From Ceratodon purpureus (taxonomy: Eukaryota > Streptophyta > Bryopsida > Pseudoditrichales > Ditrichaceae), in assembly GCA_014871385.1 (NCBI GenBank), contig CM026424.1:4677041-4741040 (forward strand): a stretch of DNA of 64,000 nucleotides. Direction: 5' to 3'. The notes under the pieces were generated by a model that saw only the letters and a list, made by a program, of their open reading frames with translations, was not told the DNA's origin and did no database searches. The number at the start of each line of letters is the position of its first letter. Positions within the stretch are counted from its first letter, which is position 1. Positions 45,301-57,623 of this stretch are shown here, one piece after another. Position numbers and translations under genes: made by a program.

Positions 45301-46071
45301 ATGGCTCTTGCCAAGTCTTCACTTCTAATGTCGTAGTCGTCAGTCTTGTACCTTCCTAAAAAACCAATGTAAGTGGAAGTGACAAACCCGTGCTTAATCT
45401 CTAGAACTAGCATCAAGAATACAAATAAAACAAAAGTAACAAAACTAATACGCAGGCTTATCTCTAACATGCTCAAATACAGAACAGCCATTTCCAAAGA
45501 CCACCGTCGCGAGAAAAGAAGCAGCGGCTTACTGTTATCATACGCTGGGGGACCATCATTCCTGCCATAGCCGAATTCCCTAAACCTCCCACTCGCAGGA
45601 TTGTAAATCTCGGTCGTCCCACCGTACTGGCTCACATACTTGCTAGTATCCCGTGAGTACCCCTCATCCTCGTACAAATGCCTGCTCTCTCGGTAAGAGC
45701 TGTTGCTCATCCCCCGGCTTGGGTACATGTTCTGATACATGTCGGCATACGGTTCCTGTTGGAATTTTCACAATCACAACCTTGTTAGATCTCTCGCCAA
45801 TTATGCAGACCTTATTGAGTTACTAGACATAGCGCTTGCCAATTAATCGAATTAGTTTAATCAGGATACCTACCTCGAAGATGGAAGGACCTCGCCATGA
45901 CCGTGCCCCGCTAGAATATACTTCCTGCCCGCTATCCCATGATCCAGAAGCGCTCGACGATCCAGACGAGTACTCGTGCATGTAGACACCGTTTCTGGGA
46001 TACTCATAATACTCGTTGTCGCCATATCGGCGATGGTCTGAAGGCCCGAGTAACTTCTCCAACCACTTCAT
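42383..46071 (-). CDS. DA1: DA1/DAR-type ubiquitin-dependent zinc peptidase, complete, 11 exons
   Basis: Exons: 46071-45874, 45755-45533, 45355-45208, 44918-44783, 44561-44478, 44333-44214, 43948-43733, 43540-43481, 43096-42993, 42825-42767, 42651-42383. Phases agree throughout, giving 1,617 nt and 538 aa, close to Arabidopsis DA1. The start MKWLEKLLG lies just after a TTTTTGCAG acceptor, so the 5' UTR has an intron. Residues ~20-130 are Tyr/Ser/Gly-rich. A ubiquitin-interacting motif-like helix EDLARAMQDTLN is at ~153-164. A LIM zinc domain starts CAGC (197-200), with a second Cys/His cluster (HPKCEIC, YCPKHE, CCCSC). The DA1 domain has ETRGLCLSEEQ and the zinc-peptidase motif HELMH at 439-443, with EEGICQV and a conserved C-terminus (ETDASPVYGDGFR). 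DA1 peptidases are activated by ubiquitination and limit organ growth by cleaving growth regulators. Only one UIM-like helix is evident. Confidence 0.93.
43242..43370. repeat. hairpin MITE-like inverted repeat in a DA1 intron
   Basis: Arms of about 50 bp (CATATTCATTAAAATGGCCA and its complement) flank a ~30-bp spacer. They carry a few mismatches and lie in intron 8 of the DA1 gene. The length and AT-rich arms fit a small MITE. Confidence 0.7.
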
Positions 46072-48700
46072 GTTGGCTATCTATGTCAAGCTGCAAAAAG
46101 ATACGAGTTAGATACAAATGAGATTGATGGACTTAATTAGGTCAAAGCTCGACAACTTCGTCCTCTCACAAATCAACTTGGACCGTATTTATGAACGTAC
46201 GAAAGAGCACCCTAGACTAGAATCTTGAGGCGATTCCTTTACATTCCCAACTTCGAGTCCGTAAAGTTAGTACCATATAGTCTGTAAAGAAAAAGCCTGC
46301 TAACCTCCCCGCTTATCGAGAATGTTTACCGATTCTTCGATAGATTTACCACCATTTCAGACACCTAAAATCTAGAGTCTAGCTCTCCGGGAAAGCCATT
46401 CAGAGAATCTAGCGGTGTTCCTTAGAGCAGCGTCACCGTGACACCGTTTCCTCCGCCCTGTAGCCCATCAACTCTCACGAGATTTTGACACCCCAATATA
46501 TATTCCGCACCGTTCTTCATAACTAATCCATGGGCGCTTAAAACCCACCAAGGAATCGCGACAGACGTGAGAGAAGTCAAGAGCGACATGAGTCAAAATG
46601 CACATAGTTTGCGGAACTACCCACAAAGCGACGCGTCGCGCTGCGAAGGTGGTTGCGGTGCACAATCCGAGATCAGGCCGCGGTTGCGAAGCAGCTATTC
46701 ATGATGGTTGGCTCTCCGCGTTAACTCCACAGGTCAGGTGCACCCCATCCATACGTAGACTTAATCAAAGAGCCCGATAGACACGAATCTTCGGCAAATA
46801 AAAAACACCTGCAATGATCAAAATGATTAACTACACCTTAATCTGGATCCTCTCCTCCACACTCCAAACCTGGCAATCATCACGAAACACCTTGGATTCG
46901 AAAAACCAAGCTCCACAAGAGACGGTCGTCATTGGAACACAAGCAAGTTCGCTACTACACCAACGAAGCTAGATCATCGTGATAGGATCCAACTCAAGCC
47001 CTCTAATCCGCAGCTGTTCCGCTGGGATTACTACCTAAGTTATTAGCAAACACCAACCTAATCAACGCGCTCGCTCGCTCTAGCTCTACGACTCAGCAAG
47101 GAATCCGAATGGAACCGCGCACGCCGGGAATGTCGAATCCACTCTAGGCGAGTCCGAAGCGGGAGACGTCTGATCTATTCTCGACACACTCGTGACGCCC
47201 GAGTCCAAAAACAGCGGATGCCTGACAATCTGGGCTCACATGGGCGAGCCTTGCAATCATAAAAAATAACCAAAAACTCGCACAGTGCGCAACACAGATG
47301 CGAATCGTCCTTTCTCGTGACACGAAGATCTCCCTCCGACTCATCTCCAGACTCAATTCACCTCCTGCCACTTGGACCCCCTCCGGCGATGACTAGGCCG
47401 TGTCTAATCCTCAAATCCACCTCCCCGGCTCCGCATTCGGAGGCACTCCCCTCCCAATTCAGGCCATGCCTAAATTTACACCGATTCGCAGACCACGTCG
47501 CACATTCGCTGGAAAGCTGGCTCATTCAGGAACTGTCACTCCTTGAACGAACTCGAACATCCATGATCCTCCATCTCACTCCAACACACATCTCTACTGA
47601 TCATCTCTCCCTCGACACAACAACTACCTGATCAGCAACCAGTCCCATGATCGACACGAACATCCGCTACTAGACTGTCAACTTGATTCAGCAGCTTGAA
47701 AGGATAAGATATTCTACGACATCACGTGGGTTAAGAATTTGAGTACTGCACGCACCTAGGCTCCTGCGCATGCTCGAATTGCGCCCCCCAAGCCTCCACC
47801 TCGGACCCAACTCGCGCCACTGGAGAGATCGACGAGCGAGCTAGCCGGCTAGCAGCTCGCAGATAGAACGGATGAGGCTCGTTGCGGAGAAGAATATATC
47901 TGTGAAGCTTGCGAGGGGATATATGAGGATGGTGCGAGACGGTGAGTAAGGCAGGTGAGATCTTACTACAGGCGGATGCCAGTCGCCGAGCTCGTCGCCG
48001 GCAGGAACCAGACGAAGAAAAGTCTGAGACTGGGGACAAGGCAGCTGCTACGCAGTAGCGATCAGATGGAGAAGGCGATGACCGAGGTGGCTGCAGCAAA
48101 GTGCAAGACGACAACTCGGAGCCGGCTGCCGCACCTGGGCCCCTCCGCCTCGATGTTCGTCGTCGCCGTGATCGACTCGATCATCGCCATAGCTCATGCG
48201 CTGCGCAACTCCAGCTTCCACCCTTCGGTCGCGCCGACGGCGACGACGTCGCCGGACTTTGTCTGATCGCCGCGGCGACGCGGCACTATCTACAAAATCT
48301 GTACATTCATCGTGTTATTATGTACACATTTGGTAGATGTGATTCTGGTCACGGTTTTTCTAGGTGCCGCGGCCGCGCGGGAGCGTTTCTCTAGGGACGC
48401 TTCATCGCGACAGGAGGGCGTCGCGATCAATCATGGTGTTTCTCGTCGCTGGTCCTCGTGGTATACCCACCTTCATTGCGTCTGTCCTTTTACCCCCTGA
48501 CTTATTATTTTTCCTCTGGGTTCTGGTTGTGATGATGGCTCATCAGAGCCTCTGTTGTCGTTTTATTTCTTTGTTTTTTTATTGTAAGAGTTTTTTTTTT
48601 GTATGGTGAAATGAATGAGGGTTATATTTAATTTGTGAGACTTGGAATTGAATGTGATGTGGGAACAAACTGGGGTTGTTTTTTTTTTTATTTTTAATTT
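46072..48700. other. DA1 leader and promoter region; no second gene recognised
   Basis: The 5' UTR intron of the DA1 gene ends about 25 bp before its ATG. Further upstream the sequence is GC-richer (47.3-48.4 kb), with overlapping open frames on both strands. None of them shows a protein-like pattern I can support. A divergent transcript is possible. Confidence 0.35.
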
Positions 48701-50787
48701 GGTTTGGTGTACCAGATGGGATGATCATGGTGACATTTGTGTGAGAAAGCTTGCGTCAATTAAGTGAAGGGGAAGAGAGCATAAGGATTTTGCTGCCCTT
48801 TTTCTGAGATGTAAGGTAACTGCTTCTGTACTGGCATGGTGATGTGCCAGAGTTTCACACTGCGGGGTTTTCTTTAGAAGTTTAGTTGCAATGGTTTGAA
48901 GATTAGTGAAGCTCTGATGTTTTGTAAAATACGTTCCCTGGATTTCAGCAGCTAGCTGTTGAAGCCAGCATTAGGTGGGATTCTGTGCCTCACTTGTGAG
49001 GCACAATTCCTAAATTGAAGGGGGAGTGCTGAACTCTGGAGTCAGTTCTGTCAGTTGCAGTAATCAAACACTCAACAGGTCCATGTAACCAGAGAAGGAC
49101 AGCAGAGGAACCAGTACAAACTGCAAGCAATCTTAACTGGAAATGAGCACAGGAATTCATGGCTAGGGAAGAAGGCTTCAAAGGTGGAGCAGTGTTCATT
49201 GCTCATTGGGCTGTGCTTGTTGCTCAGGGAGAAATTACATACTGTAGCAATGGTATCTGAAACAAATACATTTATGTGTTAAAAAAGTATTCAAAAATGG
49301 TGAGGATGTTTTGCTAATAGTAAAGCAGGATTACTAGCTCAACCACAACAATATGATGGTTGGTGAATGCAAGAATGGGTCAAGAAAGATGTGGCATGTG
49401 GTGTTTGGTGGTTCAATGTTGATCTATTCAACATCACACTATAAGCACTTACATGTTGAATGATATCTTGAAGAGACGTTCAGGCACCAACATTTCATGA
49501 TGTACAAACATGAGAGTGGAAGAAACTCTAAGTTTCTTCCAAGTGTCCTTTATCAGTGAAAGTCCAATGCCACCTGAAAGAACCAACATTGGACCACAAC
49601 CATGTCATTATCACCGCTCTTTGGAATACCGTATTCAGAAGTTTCAAGAGCTGCTGCCTTGTTACATGATTTACTTCAATTTACAGACATGACAAGGTGG
49701 AACCTGCAACTTGCTGTTGCACATGAATGTCCATTCCTGAAGAATTGTTGTGAGTGGATTCCTCGCTTATCAGTTAGTCATCTCAGGTATAGATCTCTGA
49801 TGGTTCAATCTTGGGTCAAGTTTAAAGGCTCATGAAGATTTTTGAGAGGACTTGCTCAAACAGGTGGGGTTGATAGTCATTTAAAGCAAGAGCCACATCG
49901 ATTCTACTTGATGTCTTGAAGGCAAAAGTTATACCATGCTTCTCGAGTACTCCTCAAGTCGTATTCTGAAGGGCCTAGTACACACTGACATCTGAACATA
50001 TTACTCGTCAAGTCTTCATGAGGACTTGTACGAAATTGAATCATATTTCAGTAGACTAACTCATTGGAACATTTACCCTAACAAAGTTAAAGCTTCATAG
50101 AAAAACATCAAGTGTGGACATTTGATGACCCACTCAAAGCACACAGACCAGTTCCAAGCTCTGTGCAAATTTCCAATTTGACCTAGTCCATTTCATTACA
50201 GAGTGTTAAGTTCCCACATGGTTGATCTCTGTGATGATTCTTGTAGGTCCATATCTTGTCGTTTTGGGCATCCACATGGAAGAATTGGCCTGGATAGTGG
50301 ATGTCAAGAGCATAAAGAGTGATAAAACCAGAACACAGTTCATTGCACACTTCTAAAGGTAGCCTCAAAAGATGTCCCTTATTTTGCTCTTTAGGTTTCC
50401 TATTTTACAAGGGACTAAATTTGTGGCAGATTTCCTCTTTAACCCCTAAAGATTAAAAAAAGCTCTACCAGGGTTGACTTGACTGTGGTCAGGCTCTCTC
50501 AGTTATAAAATATAGATCTAATGAAATTGATTTTTCTTTTTAGCAAATCGTGGAGTTTTTCCATATCTTTTCAACAAGACCATTCATGCTTCAAAATTCC
50601 TCATACTTTAGGAGATATTTCACTCTCGAAGTTTGAAAATACAATTTAGGAATGCTGAAATCTGCCCAAAACTGCGAAATATGCTCATTTATCTTCAAAA
50701 TTTGCCCAAAATTAATTAGATCTCGGAATCTTCAAAAATTCATCAAAAGTTGAGATTTTTTAAATTTTTTTTTCAAGTTTTATTTTT
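48701..50787. other. intergenic AT-rich DNA, no gene recognised
   Basis: Only short open frames with no recognisable motif. Confidence 0.3.
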
Positions 50788-51625
50788 TTAACCCCTAAAT
50801 GGCCAAGGATGTCTTTGCTCAAAACTGCCTCCAAATAGTCCCTTTTGAAAGCAAGCCGGATAGTGCAAAATTGTAACAGAATTTGGTATTTCCAATTGTA
50901 AGATCTTGTAGCTGACTACTATTTCTATATGCCTACCAAATCTCGCACTCTCATTCATTACCATTTGAGAGATCGTAACATTCAAAGTTGAAAAAAAAAA
51001 TTTCTTACCCTGCAAAAAGGAGACAGCAATATTTTGGGGTCCAAAAAAACCATTTTTTTGAGTAGATTTGGATGGCGTCTCTCTCGATTCTTGTTCCTAT
51101 GTGAGTTAGGTACATATCCACAAAATCTCATGCCCATGCAAGGTGTAGAACCTTAAGAAAATCATCAATTTCCACAAGGGGGTATGCTGAAATTCACATA
51201 CAAAGGCCGTTTTTTACAATAAAAATAGCACATGAAACATTCTTGGATTGAAAATCCAAACGGTGGAAACATGCTCTAGTTCCTCTTCTACATATGGAAA
51301 TTTTTATTTTTGATAAAAATTGAAATCTCGATTTTTGGTAGAATTTCAAAGTTTTGTCTTTAGGCAGTTTTGGGCAGTTTCAGGCAGAAATTGCTGCATT
51401 CACAGTGGCTGAGAGCCTGCCCGTGGAAGGGCGTTTTATGCTCAAAGGAGCATAACTTTTTCTCACTTCATCCCAAAAAAAACAAAAAATATATATTGCC
51501 ATAAACCTCTTGAAAAACCTTTTTTAACAAAAAAATTCAAAAAATTTCAAGTAGATTTGAATTTTTAGGAACCTGCCCAAAGTCCAAAAACGCCCATTCT
51601 AGGACTTTGGCCATTTAGGGGTTAA
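50788..51625. mobile_element. non-autonomous DNA element with TTAA-flanked 19-bp inverted termini (piggyBac-like)
   Basis: TTAACCCCTAAATGGCCAA at 50788-50806 is the exact reverse complement of 51607-51625. If the outer TTAA tetranucleotides are the duplicated target, the termini begin CCCC. This combination is typical of piggyBac-type elements, which are rare in plants. The interior is AT-rich and non-coding. A TA-target Tc1/mariner element is an alternative, because TA is also duplicated. Confidence 0.5.
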
Positions 51626-52166
51626 ATATAATAAAACTTTAAAGCATGATCTCATCACTCAAATTTTCAATCCAATATTTCACCATATACTTTTTTAACT
51701 ATCAAAAACCAGCCTTTGAATTTAAATTTCAGCCTACCTCCATGTGAATAAATCAAAAATTTCTTTAGGTCTAATAGGTTGTATGAAGGTAAAAAGTAAA
51801 TGGATATATTTCTAACACACCTAGAAACAAGAATGTGAAGAGTCTCAAGTCAAATTTACTTTTGAAATTGTTTTTTTTGGCTCACGCATTACTTCAAACC
51901 AATTTTGCAACAAGGGAAAAAAACTTATTTTCCAACTTTGAACATTATGATCTCACAAATGATAATGAGTTAGAATCCAAGATTTTAAGGTGCATATAAA
52001 TGCACAAGTAAGGTACTAGATTCTACAGTTAGTTTTCCCAAAATACATCAAAACTTAAAAACTTACACCTTGTATTGAAAAAGGGTTTTGGAAATTTTGA
52101 GGCTTTTCGACTTTAAGGATTAAATATTCATGTGCAAAGATCAAACACATTATACTGAATGATGCA
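51626..52166. other. AT-rich DNA, no gene recognised
   Basis: Low-complexity AT-rich sequence between the TIR element and the hairpin. No supported feature. Confidence 0.3.
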
Positions 52167-52293
52167 TAAGGTAGAGGGCCCTAGAACCGACCACCTGTTT
52201 CCAAAACCAATCAGGCTAAAATGTACCTAGTTTGTACATTTTAGCCTGATTGGTTTTGGAAACAGGTGGTCGGTTCTAGGGCCCTCTACCTTA
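52167..52293. repeat. perfect 60-bp inverted repeat with a 7-bp loop
   Basis: Arms 52167-52226 and 52234-52293 are exact reverse complements around the loop CTAGTTT. The sequence includes GGGCCC and GGTTCTAGGGCCC. It is a young hairpin MITE or a fold-back scar. As RNA it would form a long perfect stem like a small-RNA precursor. Confidence 0.9.
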
Positions 52294-52979
52294 GTTTCTG
52301 TGCCATATGAATAATTTTTGAGTTTCCAAACTACTGCTCACTAAGTTTAATACTAATTAACTAGTATATGAATATATTTCTAAACCCTTCAATATTTTGT
52401 TTATTCCAAAAATAATTGGAATTTTAGGCAAGTTCCATGATGTCAATTTTGGATGTGATTTTTTTGGAAATCATTATGGATGTAGCAAATCACAAGAACT
52501 TTGTAGAAATACAATTATTTTTCCCCAATGCTCTTTTAAGTCATTTTTTCTGGACAAGGGATAGCTCCAAAAAAATCCTAAATCCCTCTACTATTTTTCA
52601 GATTTTTTTAATATTTTTTATACAATTGCTTTTAAGATTGTCAAACAATAATTTCTAGAGTAAAACAAATTCAATCTAAAAATCTCAATTTTTTGAAAAA
52701 CGAACAAAAGAACTTTAGGGATTAAGGTCCATTCATACCAAGTTGAATATCTTAAATAATTGAAGAGGGATAACTCCTAAACAAAATACTTAGGCAGATG
52801 GATGTGGATTAAGTAAATGTCTATGATCACTTATCAATAAAGTACTAAAATTAGACATCTTTGATATGATTTGAGTATATACAATGCACAAACACCTAGT
52901 ATGGAGAACAACCTCTCCAACACGTCAATGATAACCTCGGCATCCCCCACGCCTTTATCCAGCCCGCCCCGCACACCCC

Positions 52980-54166
52980 ATCCCGCATCTCTGTTAACAA
53001 AAACCTCAAATGGAACAAACTTCTCTACCCTCCAGCTTACGCCCCCCTACTCTCTCCCCCACCCTCCTTTCCCAACTTCTCCTCCACTCCACAACTCCGC
53101 TATCCACCCCAATACAACTACTACACTGATGGCTCGTTTATCCCCTCCAGAAAACACCCTGATGGCTTCTGGATCCGCGAAAAAGCCGGCTACGGTATAT
53201 ACCATGCCACCAACACTGCCATCCGTATATCCAAACGCCTTCCTGGATTACAAACTAGTTTCCGAGCAGAACTTATGGCCATCCACCAGACTCTCAAAAT
53301 CCTCATTACAACCACCCCTCAAGAACCCGCACACATATTCTCAGACTGCCTCAATTGTCTCTACCTCATAAACACCCAAATCCAACATCCTACCCTCCAT
53401 AGAAACCATCCTGACCAAACCATCCTCATTTCCATGGTTGATAATATGCTCCTCCTTCGTACCCAACCAACATCCCTTTACAAAGTTAAAGCACACATTA
53501 ACATCTCTGGAAACAAACACGTAGATAAACTTGCCAAACGTGGCACAAAAAAAGCTATATAAATTTGCCTCCAAACCCCACCACTTTGCCCATACTGCCC
53601 CATTCTACTTCCAGAAAGACTCATGGCCAGGCCCGGGCCATAGACCCGATAAAGGCCCTGTCCGTTGTCTTTCCACCTATCTCACTAAACAAGACCAAAA
53701 CACAACCCTCGCCACTCTGGCACACCGCTTCTCCAACATTTATAAATGGACCATGAACCCTACCCTCAACAATGTCCTCTCCAATGACTTCTGGACTAAT
53801 CCAGCCATCACTGACTCCCAAAAAACCACCATCCTCAAATTCCGCACTGGCCAATACATGGGCAATGCCCGTAAACAACTCTTCTTTGGTATCAATCGAT
53901 TCCCCTCCATCACATGCCCCCTCTGTCATTCCCCTGAAGCCGACACATGGCTCTATGTACTCCTCAAATGCACTCACCACCACATACATGGCCTCCGAAT
54001 CAAACGCCACAACAAAGCGGTCTTGGCACTCCGTAACCCCCTTCTGTCCAATAAAGCCTCCCGCTCTTACACTCTCATGAATACTGGCACATTCAACAAC
54101 TCTAAACCAGATAATATTTTAGTCTTTTACCTTCAACATTCATATAAAATAAATAATATTGTTTGA
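52980..54166 (+). mobile_element. LINE (non-LTR retrotransposon) 3' remnant: RNase H and C-terminal zinc knuckle
   Basis: The frame upstream of 53120 runs into YTDGSF, then FRAELMAIHQ, IFSDCLNCLY and NKHVDKLA, which supply the D-E-D-D residues of an RNase H1 domain. After a run of seven A residues near 53548 the frame shifts. It continues with ILKFRTGQYMGNARKQLFFG and CPLCHSPEADTWLYVLLKC, like the zinc-binding segment after the reverse transcriptase in plant LINEs. No reverse transcriptase domain is present upstream, so this is a 5'-truncated, decaying copy. Confidence 0.75.
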
Positions 54167-54169
54167 TTG

Positions 54170-54920
54170 GTTACTATAGATTGATCATGACATATTGGTT
54201 TGGATCATTAACTCTAAAAATTTCTTTATTATAATTATCAAAAAATATTGCAAAATTGCCCTTTCTAATGCAAGAACTACTACAGTGTAAGAGCAACTTT
54301 GGGAAAAAAAAAAAAAAAAACAATTTCAAATAAAATGTAGGATCTAAAAATAAATTATATTGTCTATTTGCCAAAAAAGAATGAAGTAAATTTAGGTGAA
54401 TGATGAAATATCTTAAAATCAAACACATGAATTAAGTATCAAATAATTTAAAAACATTTAGAGCGATTCCTTGATGTCAATTAAAGTAACAAACATCTTG
54501 TGAAATTTCAATAATTGTGAATGAAAATTGAACTTAAAGTTATTTATGTCCTTAAAATCTGAATTTTAAAAAACTACTAATTAGATTGTTATACGCTTGA
54601 ATTAGAAATTATTTATTTATTTAATTAAGAGGTTATGAAGATGTCTCTAGAGTATAGTATGTGGACAAAAAATTCAAACACATTTCATCTCTAAAGAAAG
54701 TGAAGATCAAGATTCTTCTATAGATTTTTATCCGTTGAAAGATGCTATGGTTGATGTTTTCAACAACTATGGTTGATGGTTTTTTGGCTATTAACAATGG
54801 CAGTCAGGACAAATGGTTGAAAAAATCTTTTTTCTGGATAAGAATGTCAGCTATGAAGAATGTATCTTCAAGCTTGAAGTCAATGAAAGTTATATGCGAT
54901 ACACCCAGACCAACAATGAC
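54170..54920. other. AT-rich DNA, no gene recognised
   Basis: Contains a 17-base A run near 54303, which may be the remains of a retroelement tail. Nothing else supported. Confidence 0.3.
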
Positions 54921-54924
54921 ACAA

Positions 54925-55445
54925 GATTTTGAGATGTAGACGTAGAGCTAGTGCAAATCATAAACCAACAACGACATAAGATGACTTTCAAATGTAGACG
55001 TAAAGCCAATGCAAGTCATATGGCATTAGCCCAAATCAACAGCGACACAAGATGATTCTTAGATCTAGACATAGAACCAATGAAAGTTATAACGCACTGG
55101 TTCAAAGCAACAGCGATAGAAGACAATTCTTAGATGTAGACATAGAGCCAATGAAAGTTATAAAGCATTGGCCCAAACCAACAGCGACAAAAGATGATTC
55201 TTGAATATAGATAGAGCCAATATAAGTCATGTGGCATTGGCCTAAATCAACAATGACACTAGATGATCCTAGAATGTAGACCCTGCAGCCAATGAAAGTT
55301 ATAATGTATTGGCCCAAACCAACAACGACACAAGATGGTTATTAGATGTGGACATAGAACCAATGAAAGCCCTATGATATCGATCCAAACCAACAATAAC
55401 ACAAGATGAGCTGTGGATGTAGACTCACAAATACAAATATTGTAT
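54925..55445. repeat. tandem repeat, ~70-75-bp unit, about seven diverged copies
   Basis: Units share AACAGCGACACAAGATGATT, GATGTAGACATAGAGCCAAT and GAAAGTTATA..GCATTGGCCC. Copies differ by substitutions and small indels. No coding frame persists. Confidence 0.85.
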
Positions 55446-56890
55446 AGGATAAAGATAGACCCCCTTTAATAAAATAACAAACTAGCTCAATGTGGATAGT
55501 GCCATCACATCATAAGATTATCGACTAATGGTAAAACTATTGTAATTGAAAAGGTTGCTGTGCACAAGCATATGTCAATTTGAAGAGCAATAAATTTATA
55601 TATTCTTAAACACATGGCACAACTGGCTCTCAATTAAGATTTGAAGAATCATAATGGAGAAATTCTCTCTATTGATCCACACTTGAGTGTTCCTCTCCAC
55701 ATTCCATCCAAGCCTCCTGTAGTAGCATCCGGTTGAAATCAATCTCAACTAAATACCATATGCAACTCTTTAAAAATGCCAAATAGGCACCAAGACTCCT
55801 CCACAACCAACCTGTAGATGTCCCCAAAACCGCAAATTGGCTGTTAGACCACTCAATTTAAACTAAGTTAAACTGACCAACCAAAAAGCTCAAAAACACT
55901 AAAAAAGCTGGTGGTTTTGGGTACATTCATGAGTGGAAATTAGTACCAACTAGGTGTGAGAATGGAAAAGTCTACAGATTAGTTTTTGGTCACGAAGTAC
56001 TTTTGTGTTTAAATATTTGTATCTATTTCAATATTGGGAAGAAAATTTTGAAAAAATTTGCATTCTATGAGAAACCTATTTCTCTACACGTGAAAATTAC
56101 ACCCCAAAAATAACCCCTTAAAAAAAGGGCTCAAAATCCTTAAGTTGTTGGTTATAGGTGCTTCTACCCTACCTTACAACTGGAAAGAGCAACAGGAAGA
56201 AATTGCCAAGCCATGGGCTGTAACTTAGAGCAGATGCCCTTCTCCACCAAACAAAAGGATGACCCGCACGTTACCTTACCTTGACAGGCTTTGGCAGAGG
56301 CAGAACCTGTTCATGCAAAACTCCCATTGCTGCCCAGAACCCTCACTCAACTTCTCATCTAACTTACTCTCTCCCCTTCACCTCTCATACATACATCTCT
56401 CCAGTTCAATTCCCCCAAAAGCATTTCACCATTAACCTAACCCCCGAGGACAAGAGTTTGAACTCATTCCTAATGACTATCAAAGTTCAGTAGTGTGTTG
56501 TTATGCCACTGAATTACTCACCTGGACCTAAAACCAGCTCTTGAGGAACAGTGGGACCATACCTGGGTGGAGCATACACACATACATGTACGTTCACTGA
56601 TGGAGCCAAGCTTAAGTTCACCAACAGAATGATGATGATGGATTATGTTTTTGTAGCTAACTTATGTTATGATGGCAAGTTGCTTCTGTTGCATGATTGC
56701 ATCTGTCATTTTTTTATGATCATTGCAATTATGGTGGCTGGGGTATGTGGTTATTTGCAGTTGTTGCCAATGTGGTAATTTGAAACCCTAAGTTAGCCTC
56801 GGGAGGAAGTTGATGATGATGAGATGGTGTGCACTGTGGGGTTTCGTAATTCAATCAGTTGTTGTTCTGTGTTTCATTTTTTCACTGCAG
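55446..56890. other. intergenic, no gene recognised
   Basis: AT-rich at first, with more mixed composition after 56.2 kb where the leader of the dehydrogenase gene may begin. Confidence 0.3.
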
Positions 56891-56979
56891 GTGTATGTGG
56901 TATGATAGGTTGACGAAGGTGGGTTGGGCGTGTTGTTCCCAGCTCGGGGATCCAGCTCCTTCGACCGCAGATAATTCAG
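56891..56979 (+). other. probable non-coding 5' leader exon of the dehydrogenase gene
   Basis: The stretch is bounded by TTCACTGCAG and CAG|GTAACTG. A pyrimidine-rich tract ending CCTCAG lies one base before the dehydrogenase ATG at 57624. An intron in the 5' UTR ending at 57622 is therefore likely. Inferred from splice-site pattern only. Confidence 0.4.
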
Positions 56980-57623
56980 GTAACTGCATTTTATTTCAGT
57001 GTTGATGTAGATTCAGATTGCGTATTGCATCTTGGACTTTGTGTGGTATGTTGGTTGTCCGGTTTCGGTGATGTAAGTCGAAGAAACTTGTCATTCTTTG
57101 TCAAGGAAGAGCAGGTTTAAGAGATTAGGTTATGGGGTTTAAGGGTTTATTACATAAGTTTATTCGTACTGAGGAAGTTTTTCACACTGTGAAGAGCATG
57201 TTGTTTTCCGAGATGGGTGGGGATTTTTGGTTCAGATTTTAGGTTAGTTGGCGGGACAATTACGAGGTTGATCTTACGGGATGATACATGCATGTGTCGA
57301 TAGCAACGGATGTTTTGTACAAATGGAAATTGGGTTTTCTCACGAGTACAATTTTCGTCGTCAGACAATAAGCATTGCATGTTGTCAACATTTTTATGTT
57401 GTGATAATTGACGTGTGTGATAGAGGTTGAATGTGTGGTGATATACGTCACATTGTTATTGTGTGGCAGGATTTAATGTTATGATGTAAATGCGACCATC
57501 AACACATATCTTCTTCAATGTTATAGCATTCGCTCTTGATTTTTTTCAGCAGTTTTCTCTCTCAATTCTCTTTTTCGTGTCCATGATTGTTGCTGTTTCT
57601 TATTCTTCTTCTACATCCTCAGC

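Noticed and set aside
47955-48266. Open frames in the GC-rich region upstream of DA1
   Set aside because: Overlapping frames on both strands with no recognisable motif. They are explained by GC content.
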